Below are positions 21,710 to 33,316 of a stretch of 64,000 nucleotides of DNA, in pieces (the first letter of the stretch is position 1; every line of letters begins with the position of its first letter). Under the pieces are notes generated by a model, which had not been told where the DNA came from, made no database searches, and saw nothing but the letters and a program-made list of their open reading frames with translations. The stretch spans positions 8,036,701 through 8,100,700 of the forward strand of contig OW285195.1 of the NCBI GenBank assembly GCA_935421135.1, read 5' to 3'. The position numbers and the translations under genes were made by a program. The stretch is from Bugulina stolonifera. Its lineage: Eukaryota > Bryozoa > Gymnolaemata > Cheilostomatida > Bugulidae.

Positions 21710-21759
21710 AAAAAGCAGAAAATTACAAGGTATATAGATTTTCATATAGTTAAGCAAGT

Positions 21760-23400
21760 AATCATTCAGTTAGGTAGGTGTTGCATGCCAGCCGTACTGT
21801 GATTGATTATCTTGGTTTCCTGTCTGGAAGTATTCTCTGTTGAGACTCATTCCCGTAAAGAAGTGAACAGCTCGATCGAAGTCTTTCTCCAGCAGTTACT
21901 TTTTGTTGGTATTAATTTGACCCGTGTGTTGACGCACAATGTAAGTACATGTATATTGGAGTTTGAGTAATAGTATTCATTCAATCTGGCTACTTTGTGC
22001 ATTATGTTAGACATTAGTATTACTGCATTTAGTAAAGTAATCAAACATATATATTATTGTTATTCTATGGCCAGCAGTCCCTTTCCATAACTTCACACTA
22101 AGACTGAAGAGTAAAAGAAAGCCAGGAACCCTGACATTGTGAAGGCCTACAGTGTGATGACTTCCTAGGACTGGGTGAGTACATTGTACATGATCTATAT
22201 TGTATGTAGGCAATACTTAGCAGAGTGATGCATATAAGTACTTGAATGGGAGGTAACATAGAATGATATACTCGATAGGCTGTCACTTTTCTACTAAGCA
22301 AGTCATGTGGTCTAAGTGTGAAGTCTATAGAGGCTGCAAAGTGTGTTAAAAATTGCTAGTCTCAATTTAGAGCTAGACAAATTGCAGAATTAAATTTATA
22401 TCAGATAAAATTGACCAGCTGTCAGGTGATAAAATGAAAGCATTGCAAGTAGGCTACACCTGTCAAGGAACCCTGTAATTCCACTTTGGATAATAATAGC
22501 ACACAACTTTTTAATATCTACAGCTCAATAGTATAACAACTCTTACATTTGAACTGTAAGTGGTATCAGCCTGGCATCTGTAGGTTGCCTTTATTTTTGT
22601 ATTTAGACTACACATAACAAATGTAGGTCAATTTAAAAATTTTTGTGTTACCAGCAACGTGGGTGGTGCAAGATACTCTACAATGGAAATAGCCCTAATC
22701 AGTGCTACATGTAGCTGGCTGACTGTTCAGGTAGACAGCTGATATCAAGCCCTACATTATTGTCATTAACAGCCATTGATACTCCTGAACTGTTGAAGCC
22801 TTTTATATTGTTGGTTTTGGTGAACATTTTAATGTTCTTCCTTTTCTCTCGTTTGACAGCTTTACCCCACTTACAGCTGTCTAGCCACTTTACAGTTTAT
22901 AAATGACTTTCTAGGGTATTCTACATCAACGTATCTATATAATTTATCTACTTTTACCTGCTTGATTATCCGTTACTGACTTGATAATATAAAACTAAAA
23001 ATTAGCTGAAGTAATGTGTAAAAAAACGCATACATGGAACTCTAGAGTAATCTTCTCATAGAAGAAAACTCTTAATGAATCTGATATGATATTTCAATTT
23101 TAAAATTAAACTGAGCATTCAATATGGCATTTTTAATTGAATAGAACCAATTGGGCTCCATTCTAAAAATGATGATGGCATAATCTAAGTTACTTTCCAC
23201 AGCCTGCCAATTTTGCCTTAATTTAACTAGCCAAAGCGTTCTCTATCCCTCCTTTTGCAATCGTTGTCTGTTTACAGGAATTCAGTTTTCTGTTGATTTT
23301 TGAGTTCAGCTTACAGCAAATCTTCCTGATTTGAAAGAGTTGTCTAGGTATGGTTTTATGTTGTGTGCTTGGTTTATATTTACATGTATATGGTTGGTTG
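21760..23400. other. no gene seen
   Basis: AT-rich sequence. A possible third copy of a small 45-nt exon (21896-21940, followed by gtaagt) resembles 19237-19272 and 20728-20766. I could not place these three candidates in any gene. Confidence 0.5.
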
Positions 23401-23559
23401 GCGTAGGCCTGTTTTTTGTGAGGTATGTTTGCTTTTATTTTAACCAGCCATGCAAGTCGGTGTCTGAGAGAATGTCACTACAATTTTTTTCCTGAATATT
23501 CTTTTTTAGAAATATACGTAGCAGGAAAGATTTAGTAAATACACACAAGTGTAAGAATA

Positions 23560-24374
23560 TTTGGTATGGACTCGATTTAGTTTTTGTTATATTCTATTCT
23601 GTGAGTGTAGTAGGCTTACTACATGCTTGTATTATTACATGTACACATGTGTTTGTATTTTACAAAGTGTCAGTAAATGTCTAATGTGGACAAAGATTTT
23701 CTCTTAGTAGCTAGTGTATGAATCACGTTAATAGACATCTGTTGAATAACAACTCTCTCACTCCCTGACCAGCGCTTAAGAAACTTTCTGGAAACAGCAC
23801 TTTGCTATTTTTATCCTGTTCAGCAAACATTTTTACTACTTTGAATATTATCCAAGTCAGGGTCTCTGGTACAAACCCTGCACTCAGAAAAGAAGCATGT
23901 ATAGTGTTGTCTCAAAGGCATGCATACATGCAGGTATGGTGAAAAATGAAAGTTATCACTTTTAATTTCCATAATCGAGTGTGTGAGAATGACATGGTAT
24001 GACCCTGACAAGACAGGGTAACTGGCTAGTCTGTATTAGAAAAAGAAGCAAACTTGCTTTTCAGTTTTTCTTTGACGGTGGTTGTGCACAATCTTTGATA
24101 TAAATTACCAATCAGATGCAAGTTAGAATTTTTGCTGAGCAATAAATCCAGAAAGCACCGCCCTGATCTATCCAGCATCTGCCCACATGTCCTCTGTTGT
24201 CTGTTGTCTGTTTCTGATGTAATATATTGCCATTATCTTTTTAACTTGTTGAAATACCAGTTTTAGTATAAAAGTTGCCAATCCCAGAATCAAGGCAATG
24301 ATTACTGCTTTAATCACTTCCATATGTAACCCATTTATCATAGAGGTCAGCAGCTGTTCTTTTATGGAAGCCAT
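23560..24374 (-). repeat. segmental duplication copy carrying a small membrane protein
   Basis: Homologous to 24840-26264 and, in part, 34970-35100. Shared markers are the segment with AATCACGTTAATAGA and ACTTTCTGGAAACAGC and, at one end, the membrane protein reading frame. Confidence 0.7.
24168..24374 (-). CDS. small single-span membrane protein, copy P1
   Basis: 68 codons from an ATG. An N-terminal helix-like part (MASIKEQLLTSMINGLHMEV) leads into one hydrophobic span (IKAVIIALILGLATFILKLVF), followed by a basic stretch (QQVKKIM) and a polar tail. By the positive-inside rule the C-terminus is cytosolic. Near-identical copies start at 26264 and 38640, more distant ones at 33191, 34317 and 34904. 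Here the tail differs from P2 and P6, which share the donor TGT|gtaagt. I know no family for it. An LTR in the same orientation lies about 95 bp upstream. Confidence 0.55.
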   Translation of the reverse strand: MASIKEQLLTSMINGLHMEVIKAVIIALILGLATFILKLVFQQVKKIMAIYYIRNRQQTTEDMWADAG

Positions 24375-24448
24375 GTGTACAAACTAAAATAACTAAAACT
24401 AAAATAACAATGCTATGCACCACAATCTCTTAGAGTGCTTGGACAGAG

Positions 24449-24466
24449 ATCCCACCGCTGCCACCA
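24449..24466 (-). other. primer-binding site matching tRNA-Leu 3' end
   Basis: The plus strand reads ATCCCACCGCTGCCACCA, the sense sequence of a eukaryotic tRNA-Leu 3' end with CCA, one base from the LTR. Its complement on the minus strand is the PBS. Confidence 0.8.
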
Positions 24467-24467
24467 A

Positions 24468-24794
24468 TGTTATGGATTTCTTTTCACACATTCCATAAAC
24501 TTTTTCAGGATTCGTCTAAACCCTTGTAGATCTAACTTTATTAACACTTCATGACAACTCCAACTTCAACTTCAACATCCACTTCACTTCAACTTACTCT
24601 TCTCTTACTCTACCTCACTTCAGATTACTCACTGTATATAGAAATCCCTTATATATCTATCTAAAACGGCTATATGCAGCTAGAGCTACATGTAGCCATC
24701 TCATATAATATATGTAAAAGTACCAACAGCTTTCCTAGCCTAGCTTTTGACACCAGCTTGCAAAAAGATATCAACACTTTTAAAATTCACCACA
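24468..24794 (-). mobile_element. LTR of a Leu-tRNA-primed retrotransposon
   Basis: 327 bp beginning TGTGG and ending AACA in minus orientation (TG...CA ends). It is flanked on one side by a purine tract and on the other by a primer-binding site, so it is a genuine LTR rather than a random repeat. It lies just upstream of, and co-oriented with, copy P1. Confidence 0.8.
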
Positions 24795-24806
24795 TTCTCC
24801 CCTCCT
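24795..24806 (-). other. polypurine tract
   Basis: AGGAGGGGAGAA on the minus strand, directly abutting the LTR start. Confidence 0.7.
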
Positions 24807-24839
24807 AGTGGTATGGTCTCATTCGATTAAACTATTTAG

Positions 24840-26264
24840 TTTTGTTGTATTCTTTTCAGTCAGTCTAGTAGGCTTACTATATGTTTGCACACACAGGTTT
24901 GTATTTTACAAGGTGTTGCAAATGTCTAATGTGGATTTTCTTTTGGTGGTTAGTGCACGAATCACGTTAATAGAAATCTGTTGAATAACAACGATCTCAC
25001 TCCCAGACCAGCTCTTAAAAAACTTTCTGGAAACAGCACTTTGCTATTTTTATCTTTTTCAGCAAATATTTATACTACTTCCCATCTTTTCCAAGTCAAT
25101 TTACTTATCTACGCTAATTAAATATTGTCAACATGACTGACATTGCATAGCGTTGTTGGTTCTCTGTTCAGATCAGTGATGGAACTGTTTCTGTAGACAT
25201 GCCTACATGTAACATGAATAAAAGTTGACATTTTATCCTCTGCCATAATACAAGACGTATGATGACTACTATAACAATCACTGCACTTTGCTTCTGAATA
25301 TTTTTCAATCTGTTACTAAAGGTTTAGACAAATAATGAACATGCTGCACAGAAAACATTACTTCGTATCCATGTATTTTCTATGAATGTTCAATGGTTTG
25401 TGAACAGATCTTTCAAGGTATTGGACGCCTTGAAATGATAGTCATGTTCTGTAGAGAAAAGATTTCTTTGTTTGCAGAATTTTTTTTATAGATTTTGGGG
25501 TTCAGCTCCAGGTATATGATGCACACTGTAATTTCTGGTATTACTTTGTTTGTCTATAATTTATATACATGAAGCTCTGTTCTTTTATAGAGCCGGTGAA
25601 TATGTCATATATATGGTACCTTTCAGAACCCTTTTAAACACTGGTTTACCAACACAAGGGTAATTTTCTAAGGTTTTAACAACTGCACCACCTCTGATTT
25701 CATTCCAAGTAGATTCAGCAATGGAGTACAGTTGGCTTATGCAATCTTCATCTAACGTAGATTGGAGACTGTAAACTCTGTAATCGACATGATACATTAT
25801 TATTCTATTTGATTTAACCTGTTTTTGTTGGATATTAAAAACGGCTTCCCTGCTAGAACAGATCTTGACTATTAACCTGATGGTTGGTAGTTGTCATTGC
25901 AAGTTTAACATTGCAAACATTCTGGAATACATGATAACCAATTTTCCAGTGAAACTTTTAACAACTCTGTATTTGACATGATAATAATATATTCCCGTAT
26001 TGTTTCCTATAGGTCAAAGTTTATGAGTGAAGGTTGTTAAATCATAATACAGTCAGTTTTGAAAAAAATGATAATTATATGAATACTTACACAGCTCTTT
26101 TTCCTTTTCCTTCTCCAGAATGCCATTATCTTTTTCACTCGTTGAAATACCAGTTTTAGTATAAAAGTTGTTAATCCGAGAATCAAGGCAATGATTACTG
26201 CTTTAATCACTTCCATATGTAACCCATTTATCATAGAGCTCAGCTGTTCTTTTATGGAAGCCAT
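24840..26264 (-). repeat. segmental duplication copy carrying P2
   Basis: Paralogous to 23560-24374 with extra sequence. 25,740-26,035 is itself repeated at 26,310-26,570 (shared GTATTGTTTCCTATAGGTCA). Confidence 0.65.
26037..26264 (-). CDS. small single-span membrane protein, copy P2
   Basis: From ATG 26264: MASIKEQLSSMINGLHMEV, a span AVIIALILGLTTFILKLVF and a strongly basic end (RVKKIMAFWRRKRKKSC). A donor TGT|gtaagt at about 26092 is shared with P6, so the coding exon probably ends there and the rest of the frame is intron. The downstream exon was not identified. Confidence 0.55.
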   Translation of the reverse strand: MASIKEQLSSMINGLHMEVIKAVIIALILGLTTFILKLVFQRVKKIMAFWRRKRKKSCVSIHIIIIFFKTDCIMI

Positions 26265-27099
26265 GTGTACAAACTAAACTAAACTAAAACTAAAATAACA
26301 ATACCATGCACCACAATTGAGTACAGTTGACTTATGCAATCTTCATCTAACGTCATAGGCAGTTGGATTGGAGACTCTGTAAACCGTGTAATCGACATAA
26401 TACATTATTATTCTGTTTTGTTGGATATTATAAAACATTCTGAAATACATGATAACCAATTTTCCAGTGGAGCTTTTAACAACTCTGTAATTGACATGAT
26501 AATAATATATTCCCGTATTGTTTCCTATAGGTCAAAGTTTATGAGTGAAGGTTGTTAAGGCATAATACAGTCAGTTTTGGGTGAGGGTTGTAGTTTCTTC
26601 AGCCTCTAATCAGAAATCCTTAGCAAATCGGTAGTTCAGCATAGTCTCTTATGAGGATGGTTGTAATTACTATACAAAACGGGTATTTTCGCTTTTGGCT
26701 TTCTGACGCTGTGTTTCATTGGTTTGCCCCAGTGCTGCTTTTTGTTTAAGCAATCAGCATTCCTGAGGAACTACAAGTTTAGTATCGGTCCGACAGTATT
26801 ATTTGTTTTCAATATTTTTTTGTTCAAGGCCTTCACTTTTCAAAAAGAGTGAGGACTTCATTTACCACAAGGCGCATGCAAAATATGCATGTTGAGTTTA
26901 CAAATTATTATGCAGGGGAAGATACTATTGTACTTGCACAGCTCTTTCTCTCTTCAGTAATGATAGTCATTCACAAATTAGAGACTAACTTCAGTAGCAA
27001 TGACAGGGAAGCCATTTATCCAACTAAAAAGGTTAACTAAGATAGAATAAAAATGCTCTGCTATACTACAAGCATGATTACCACTGTAATAACCATTGC

Positions 27100-27960
27100 A
27101 CTAAATAACTTTACTTCCGAGTATTGGTGACCGAAAGTGTGGCTAAATATTTAATGCACAGATAAAATTATTTTGTATGCTATGTAGACTAGTTTTTTCT
27201 ATATAAATGTGCAATGGTTTATGGACGATTTCTAGCGCTACATCTATTGAAAAAATAACATGGCATACAAATGAAATCATGTAATAAAACAAAAACATGC
27301 ATACAGTCATCACAATATCACAACATCTCTCTACAGCTTGTGGTCTGAGTGTTTTTTAACTGCACTTCCTCTAAGACTTCATGTTAGAAGCATTTGCCAG
27401 GATCAGTGTTAGCAGCATTTTTCATGTGTATCACAACACTCTTTCAATAACAACTAGGAAAGGTACCACCTATCAAGAGAGGGCAACTCCTATTATATAT
27501 ACACTGTACATGGGCAATGGGCAGGGATCAGCAAACATATGATTATTCTCATTTAACTGCCATGCATTTTATCAGACAGTCAAAGATGGCTAGCACAGCT
27601 AGGATTACATTCCCAAAATTATTAATGCAGTTCAATGCCTCTAATAAAATTTTTGCCAAATATCTCTCAGTTTTTTGTACTTTTGCTTATGCATAATATA
27701 CATTTCTTTGTAGAAAAGTTAAGTATTTATTTCTCCATGCTTTTAACATCTTGGGCAGTAGTGGATGTAGATATTGTATTTGCGCAGTAGTAAAAAATCT
27801 GACTAAAAGGTGTTCAATACAAACAGTAAATCTATGTGGTTAAGCCTGCACTAGACTTACAATCATTCTACATGTAAAAGAATGGTATGTTATTTTTAAC
27901 TGCATCCTGTGCAATATTTTTGCTATTAGCTTGAACCACGCCACAGCTAGTGCTAGTGGT
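27100..27960. repeat. dispersed segmental repeat, copy 1 of 3
   Basis: Matches 35300-35950 and 40430-40800 (shared TTACTTCCGAGTATTGG...GCTAAATATTTAATGC and AGAGGGCAACTCCTAT). No coding content seen. 37450-37840 matches 27790-28110. Confidence 0.7.
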
Positions 27961-28124
27961 AAAAGGAGTTTCAGAAATTACATAAATCTAGGCAACTAGC
28001 ACTCAATTATAGTGTTGTAGATTTATGGTTATTGAAAAAAAGTTAGTCAATGTAATTGTAGCTACCTACATGTACATTCATGCAGTTCACTGTTTTTCTT
28101 ATTACAAAAGAGCGTTACTCAAAT

Positions 28125-28812
28125 TTATAACCTCCAACTCCCAGACTAGCCAGCTGTACGACACATTTAAAACAATCCTCCGTCATTGTTTGGTTCTGAT
28201 TAACAAACGTATTTTCTCCTCATTGTCAAAACTCATTCTCTTATTTACATGAATTTTATATGAAATGACACAGAGTAGTATGAAGTTCCCACACAGATGT
28301 GACGCGGATGTTTTTCTAGAGATGAAATTCAAACAGCCAGCAGTTTAGTTGTCACTAAAGCTATCAATAGCAGTAAATCTGATTTAGCTGTGATTACACA
28401 TTCACAGACAGTTTACACGGTTGGTTGGTGTAGGTGTATCTGGCCTGTTTTTTGTGAGATATGTTTGCATATTTTTAACCATAAATACTGCATGCTTTTT
28501 CTATTTTGCTGCATGTAGTACAGATTAACGCCAACTGCGTTGAAGATTACATACTTGTTCAGGTATTGTTTTTGGTTTCTTATGCTACTACACATTGTGT
28601 TTTATTGGATTACCCCTGGTCCTGCTTTTTTGCATTAACAATCAGCATGCCTGAGGAACTACAAGCAGAGAGTAGGTCCAGCGGTATCATTTTCTACAAT
28701 AATTTTTTCTTTCACAACTTCAGAGCGGCCAATGTCTTTCAATTACATTATACAACTAATGGCTCTCTGCTGTAGCTTAATTTCTAGTATTACCTAGTGT
28801 TTTGCTAGATAT
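28125..28812. repeat. dispersed segmental repeat, copy 1 of 2
   Basis: Matches 31963-32650 closely. The match breaks at about 28819, where the integrase fragment begins. Confidence 0.75.
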
Positions 28813-29853
28813 ATGGCTGTGAGGTCTTCGGATGGTCACGTGGTGATCCGTGGTCACGTGGTGATCGAGACACGTTTTGCTATCTGGAAACGGTCGCCAA
28901 ATGAGTCGGCAACGCAGATTGTTGCTCAATTGCGAAATGTAGTAATTGAGCGCGGGCTGTGGGATGAGTTGTTGGTGGACAACTCGACTGCGTTCTGGTC
29001 AGCGGCTGTCGAACATTTCGCTGACGAGTGGGGTATTTCCCTGCAATTCCGAGCCGCGTACGCCCCGAGTGGCAATGTAATCGTGGAAAGAAACCACAGG
29101 ACAATCAAGAGGATTGCGGAGCGGGGTAAGATTTCACCCGAGGAGGCTACTTTTTGGTATAACGTAACGCCTCGAAAGGAGACGGAAGCCAGCTCTGTTT
29201 CTTCCCGTGTGCTCTTCAGGTACCGCTGGCGAGTACCTTTTGATGTCAGCATACAGAAGTCTGATGAAGACACTGAATGCAGTTTTTTTATTGGAGATGA
29301 GGTGTGGGTCAAGCCTAACCCGCCCTCGTGCACTAAACAGTGGGCACTCGGTGAAGTCACGAGTGTCGTGTCGCGGCATACGGTGTGTGTAAACGGCATG
29401 CCACGGCATGTGCGAGACATCAGAAAGCGTCGACGGGGCCATGATCTGGGATCAATGGCCGACAACCAGTGCACAGTCACAGATGACTGGGCTGTATCTG
29501 ACCGGGATCATTCCAGTGACCTGATGCCGCAGGCAGCATATCAGGATGCTACAGAGGCACTAGACAATGTTTCTCATGATCCAGTCGCTAGACCAGCGTC
29601 GCCTCACAGAGCAGGTGACAGTGTCGAGGTGGCACAGCAGGAGGACATTGTTGAATCCCCTGTTCAGGAGGCCGAAGTGGCGCCTGTTCATGTAAGGCGT
29701 TCGCAGCGGGCGCGACGGCGTCCTGCGCATTTGAACGATTATGTTACACTACACTTGTTTACACTTGTTACACTAACTGATAGTTGTCTTTTCACCTATA
29801 AACCTATGACCTATAAACAAAGCAGCAGGTTTAATGTAAGAAAGTATGAGTGA
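28813..29853 (+). mobile_element. Ty3/gypsy-type integrase, 5'-truncated fragment
   Basis: One open frame of 346 codons; only about the first 310 are retroelement. It contains the central and C-terminal part of an rve integrase core: WDELLVDNSTAFWSAAVEHF (second catalytic Asp in DNSTAF) and APSGNVIVERNHRTIKRIAE (catalytic Glu in VERNH). The C-terminal domain has GDEVWVKPNP, and the end RRSQRARRRPAHLNDYV is typical of gypsy pol. The HHCC zinc finger and first catalytic Asp are missing, and GN(G)IVERN reads GNVIVERN. Base composition is far more GC-rich than its surroundings. Comparison with 32640 and 39009 places the breakpoints near 28819 and 29755. No LTR flanks it. It is a dead fragment, or a captured ORF since the frame is intact. 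Confidence 0.85.
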
Positions 29854-30240
29854 AATGTTTTTTACACTGCATAGATAACATTATTTTGTACTCATGTCTT
29901 TTCTATGAATGTACAATGATTTGTTAACAGATCTTTCAGGGTATTGAACACTTTAAAGTAAATAGAATTGGAGTGTTCTAACCCACCCTCTATCTTGGAT
30001 AGTCATGTTCTGTAGTAAAGAGATTTGTTGTTTACAGAATTTTTTTCATTGGTTTTGGGTTCAGATCGAGGTAAATGCATTTGGTTTGAAATACCTGTGA
30101 AACAATTATCTGAGGTTGCTTGACGGTCTCTCAAAATGCATATTATTCCTTTTTTTTATATTCGGATCCTTTCTCTCATTCTGTCTGAGAAAGCAATATA
30201 TTGGGTTTTGTGAAGTACTTTCTGTAGGTTGCCTTCCATT
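29800..30240. repeat. dispersed segmental repeat, copy 1 of 3
   Basis: Matches 31478-31890 and 39055-39480 (shared CAAAGCAGCAGGTTTAATGT and GAGGTTGCTTGACGGTC). On the minus strand the CAAAGCAGCAGG end forms a pyrimidine tract plus AG, an acceptor shared with the small membrane protein copies. Confidence 0.75.
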
Positions 30241-30318
30241 TTGTATTTGGACTACATTTAACAATATCCACATACAGTTACATAGTAGTTGATCACTGAT
30301 AAAATACATGTAATAGAC

Positions 30319-30355
30319 GTTGCCCGTTGTGTGCTGCTAGCACACAACGGGCAAC
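30319..30355. repeat. perfect 17-bp hairpin
   Basis: Arms GTTGCCCGTTGTGTGCT and AGCACACAACGGGCAAC, separated by GCT. No terminal repeats or genes are attached to it. Confidence 0.85.
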
Positions 30356-31013
30356 ATGGTGGCATGCAGTGAGTCCAGTAAGAGGCATAGTTACAAATGC
30401 AAAATCCTTGAGGTTAACCATAGCGGTAGACGAACTACCAGACTGCTATGACCCAAGGGCACTTGAAGAACAAGGAGGGCATTGGCAGCTCTAACCCCTT
30501 CACACTACTAAAAGCTTGAAATGCACTACATCATTGTCACTCTTATCACCAAAATGCAACTATAATGTCCTTTAGTACATGTCCTGCATAATTGTTCCTG
30601 CTAAGTAGAAGAAACCTCAGTTTCTCTCTTTAGAACAGGCTGTTCAATAAGTTCCCAGTCACCACATCTCATGGGTACATCTGGCAATCAACCTTCTATT
30701 TCCTGTTCACCATACTTGATACTCTTATAATGTATATACTTCACATCCATCGTCCATAAGTAAACTGTGTCGACTCTGATACGTTGGTATACGATACCGG
30801 ATAGGTCGAGATACAGTTAAATAATTGTCACTGCATATTAAACACAGTTAAATGACAGTTCATAAATAATACATATAGTGTCCAATATGATTGTAAACTG
30901 AATAAGGGAAACCATATAAAGCTACGGCCAACACCCATACTTCCATTAAAATGAGCAATGAGCAAGGTTTACATTACAGTAATTCCAAAGAATTACCATG
31001 TAAACACTCATTG

Positions 31014-31350
31014 TAGTGTACTAGATAGGAGGCAACCTGTCCCACAGCGTGTCACGAGCTAGCATGACACGATGGTCCCAAGACCCACACCTATGTATAC
31101 ACCATGTAGTCATCTAATCTCTTAGGATAGTGTACCAGATAGGAGGCAACCTGTCCCACAGCGTGTCACGACCTAGCATGACACGATGGTCCCAGGACCC
31201 ATACCTACGTATACACCACGTAGTCATCTAATCTCTAAGGATAGTGTACTAGATAGGGGGCAACCTGTCCCACAGCGTGTCATGAGCGAGCATGACACGA
31301 TGGTTCCAGGACCCATACCTATGTATACACCACATAGTCATCTAATCTAA
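31014..31350. repeat. three tandem 114-bp units
   Basis: Units start at 31014, 31128 and 31242, each beginning TAGTGTAC(C/T)AGATAGG. Each contains an inverted repeat GTGTCA...TGACAC and a palindromic GTATAC. The units differ by a few substitutions, several of them compensatory across CTATGTATAC...CATGTAG / CTACGTATAC...CACGTAG. Confidence 0.9.
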
Positions 31351-31477
31351 AATACATTACAGCTTACTAGAGTCAGTGGTGGCCAATTAAAATTCCTATT
31401 AGGATGTTTACAACACGGTTACGCCTTCATTTTCCTTTTCGCCTTCGTTTTCCTTTTCTGCATCTCTGCTTTCTGAC

Positions 31478-32650
31478 CTATAAACAAAGCAGCAGGTTTA
31501 ATGTAAGAAAGTTTGAGTGAAATGACGCGTATCTTTACACTGCATAGATAACATTATTTTGTACTCATGTCTTTTCTATGAATGTACAATGATTTGTGAA
31601 CAGATCTTTCAGGGTATTGAACACCTTAAAGTAAATAGAATTAGTGTGATCTAACCCACCCTCTATCTTGGATGGTCATGTTCTGTAGAAAAGAGATTCT
31701 TTGTTTACAGAACTTTTTTCATTGATTTTGGGTTCAGCTCCAAACAAATATACATGTGAATTAATTATCTGAGGTTGCTTGACGGTCCCTCAAAATGCAT
31801 ATTATTCCTTTTTTTTATATTCGGATCATTTCTCTCATTCTGTCTGAGAAAGTAATGTATTGTGTTTTGTGAAGTACTTTCTACACGGTAGTCTCGATAA
31901 TTGTGTTGTGTACCCAATTTAGACTGAAATGGAATTGTTGAATGTTATTTCAATATAATAACCTCCAACTCCCAGACTAGCCAGCGGTACGACACATTTA
32001 AAACAATCCTCCATCATTGTTTGATTCTGATTAACAAACGTATTTTCTCTTCATTCTCAAAATCCATTCTCTTATTTACATGAATTTTATATGAAATCAC
32101 ACAGAGTAGTATGAAGTTCCCACACAGATGTCAAGTGGATGTTTTTCTAGAGATGAAATTCAAACAGCCAGCAGTTTAGTTGTCACTAAGGCTATCGATA
32201 GCAATAAATCTGATTTAACTGCGATTACACATTCACAGACAGTTTACACGGTTGGTTGGTGTAGGTGTATCTGGCCTGTTTTTTGTGAGATGTGTTTGCA
32301 TATTTTTAACCATAAATACTGCATGCTTTTTCTATTTTGCTGCATGTAGTACAGATTAACGCCAACTGCGTTGAAGATTACATACTTGTTCAGGTATTGC
32401 TTTTGGTTTCTGATGCTACTACACGTTGTTTTATTGGATTACCCCTGGTCCTGCTTTTTTGCATTAACAATCAGCATGCCTGAGGAACTACAAGCATAGA
32501 GTAGGTCCAGCAGTATCATTTTCTTCAATAATTTTTTCTTTCACAACTTCAGAGCGGTCAATGTCTTTCAATTAAATTATACAACTAATGGCTCTCTGCT
32601 GTAGCTTAATTTCTAGTATTACCTAGTGTTTTGCTAAAAATATGGCTCAG
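31478..32650. repeat. dispersed segmental repeats, second copies
   Basis: 31478-31890 is the second copy of the 29800 repeat; 31963-32650 is the second copy of the 28125 repeat without the integrase insertion. On the minus strand, after the acceptor at about 31468, a Lys/Arg-rich frame is open and may be a tail exon of a membrane protein copy. Confidence 0.65.
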
Positions 32651-32975
32651 TTCTTTTATAGACCCGTTAATATGCCATATGTATGGTACCTTTCAGAATC
32701 CTGTTTTTCTGTAGCCTAATTACAAACTTTGTAGTTTTGTAATGGTGCTTCCACTTGATTTTTAAAATTTTAGAAAAGTCAGACCTTGTACCCTTCATCA
32801 TTAATAAATCATGCTTCAATGATTATTAACCGAATGCCTACAGCGGTAATTCTTTTAAAATAATGCACCACATTGTCATTTCAGGGGTCTTCCTGAAGTG
32901 ACAACATTGAACTCGAGATAAAACTAAAAGATAAATAAATATGCACCTACAATGTGCAAAGACATGAACAATCTG

Positions 32976-33191
32976 TCAATGACCTCTAGGTTCTCGTGTT
33001 ACAATATTCACTGCTTTCTGACATATAAACAAAACAACAGGATTTATACAAGAAAGTATTAGTGAAATGTATTGCACACATGTTCTCTTTGTCACTTCCT
33101 CAGTTATTATTATAATTAGCACTGAAGCGATTCCTAAAACCAGTGTAATAATCAAATTTTTCAATATCTTCACTGGAAGATTATTGATCAT
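32976..33191 (-). CDS. small single-span membrane protein, copy P3
   Basis: From ATG 33191: MINNLPVKILKN, a span LIITLVLGIASVLIIIIT, then EEVTKR. An in-frame TNIKQNLGD precedes the ATG and aligns with ASIKEQL of P1, so an upstream exon junction is possible. A 75-bp stretch with an acceptor-like ttatatgtcag may be an intron, or the frame may be read through to REPRGH-stop. Family assignment rests on alignment with P1, P2 and P4. Confidence 0.45.
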   Translation of the reverse strand: MINNLPVKILKNLIITLVLGIASVLIIIITEEVTKRTCVQYISLILSCINPVVLFICQKAVNIVTREPRGH

Positions 33192-33316
33192 GTCTCCTAG
33201 ATTCTGTTTGATGTTTGTCTAGTTAAAGTAGAATGTATAGTATTATCTGTGATATCTAAGAAAAACGCAACCTTTCAGCTCAACTAATAACTGCTAACTG
33301 CTGCTAACTTACACAT

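Larger units (their letters stand above)
20520..21740 (+). repeat. segmental duplication, copy 2 (contains the minisatellite)
   Basis: Paralogue of 19010-19920, lengthened by the 18-bp array inside its terminal exon. Confidence 0.65.

Noticed and set aside
21202..21757. Minus-strand frames GSGVAV and RRKWSS in the minisatellite
   Set aside because: An 18-bp unit without stops is open in any such frame; there is no splice or paralogue support on the minus strand.
31014..31350. CRISPR-like direct repeats
   Set aside because: Contiguous 114-bp tandem units without spacers, in a eukaryotic sequence.
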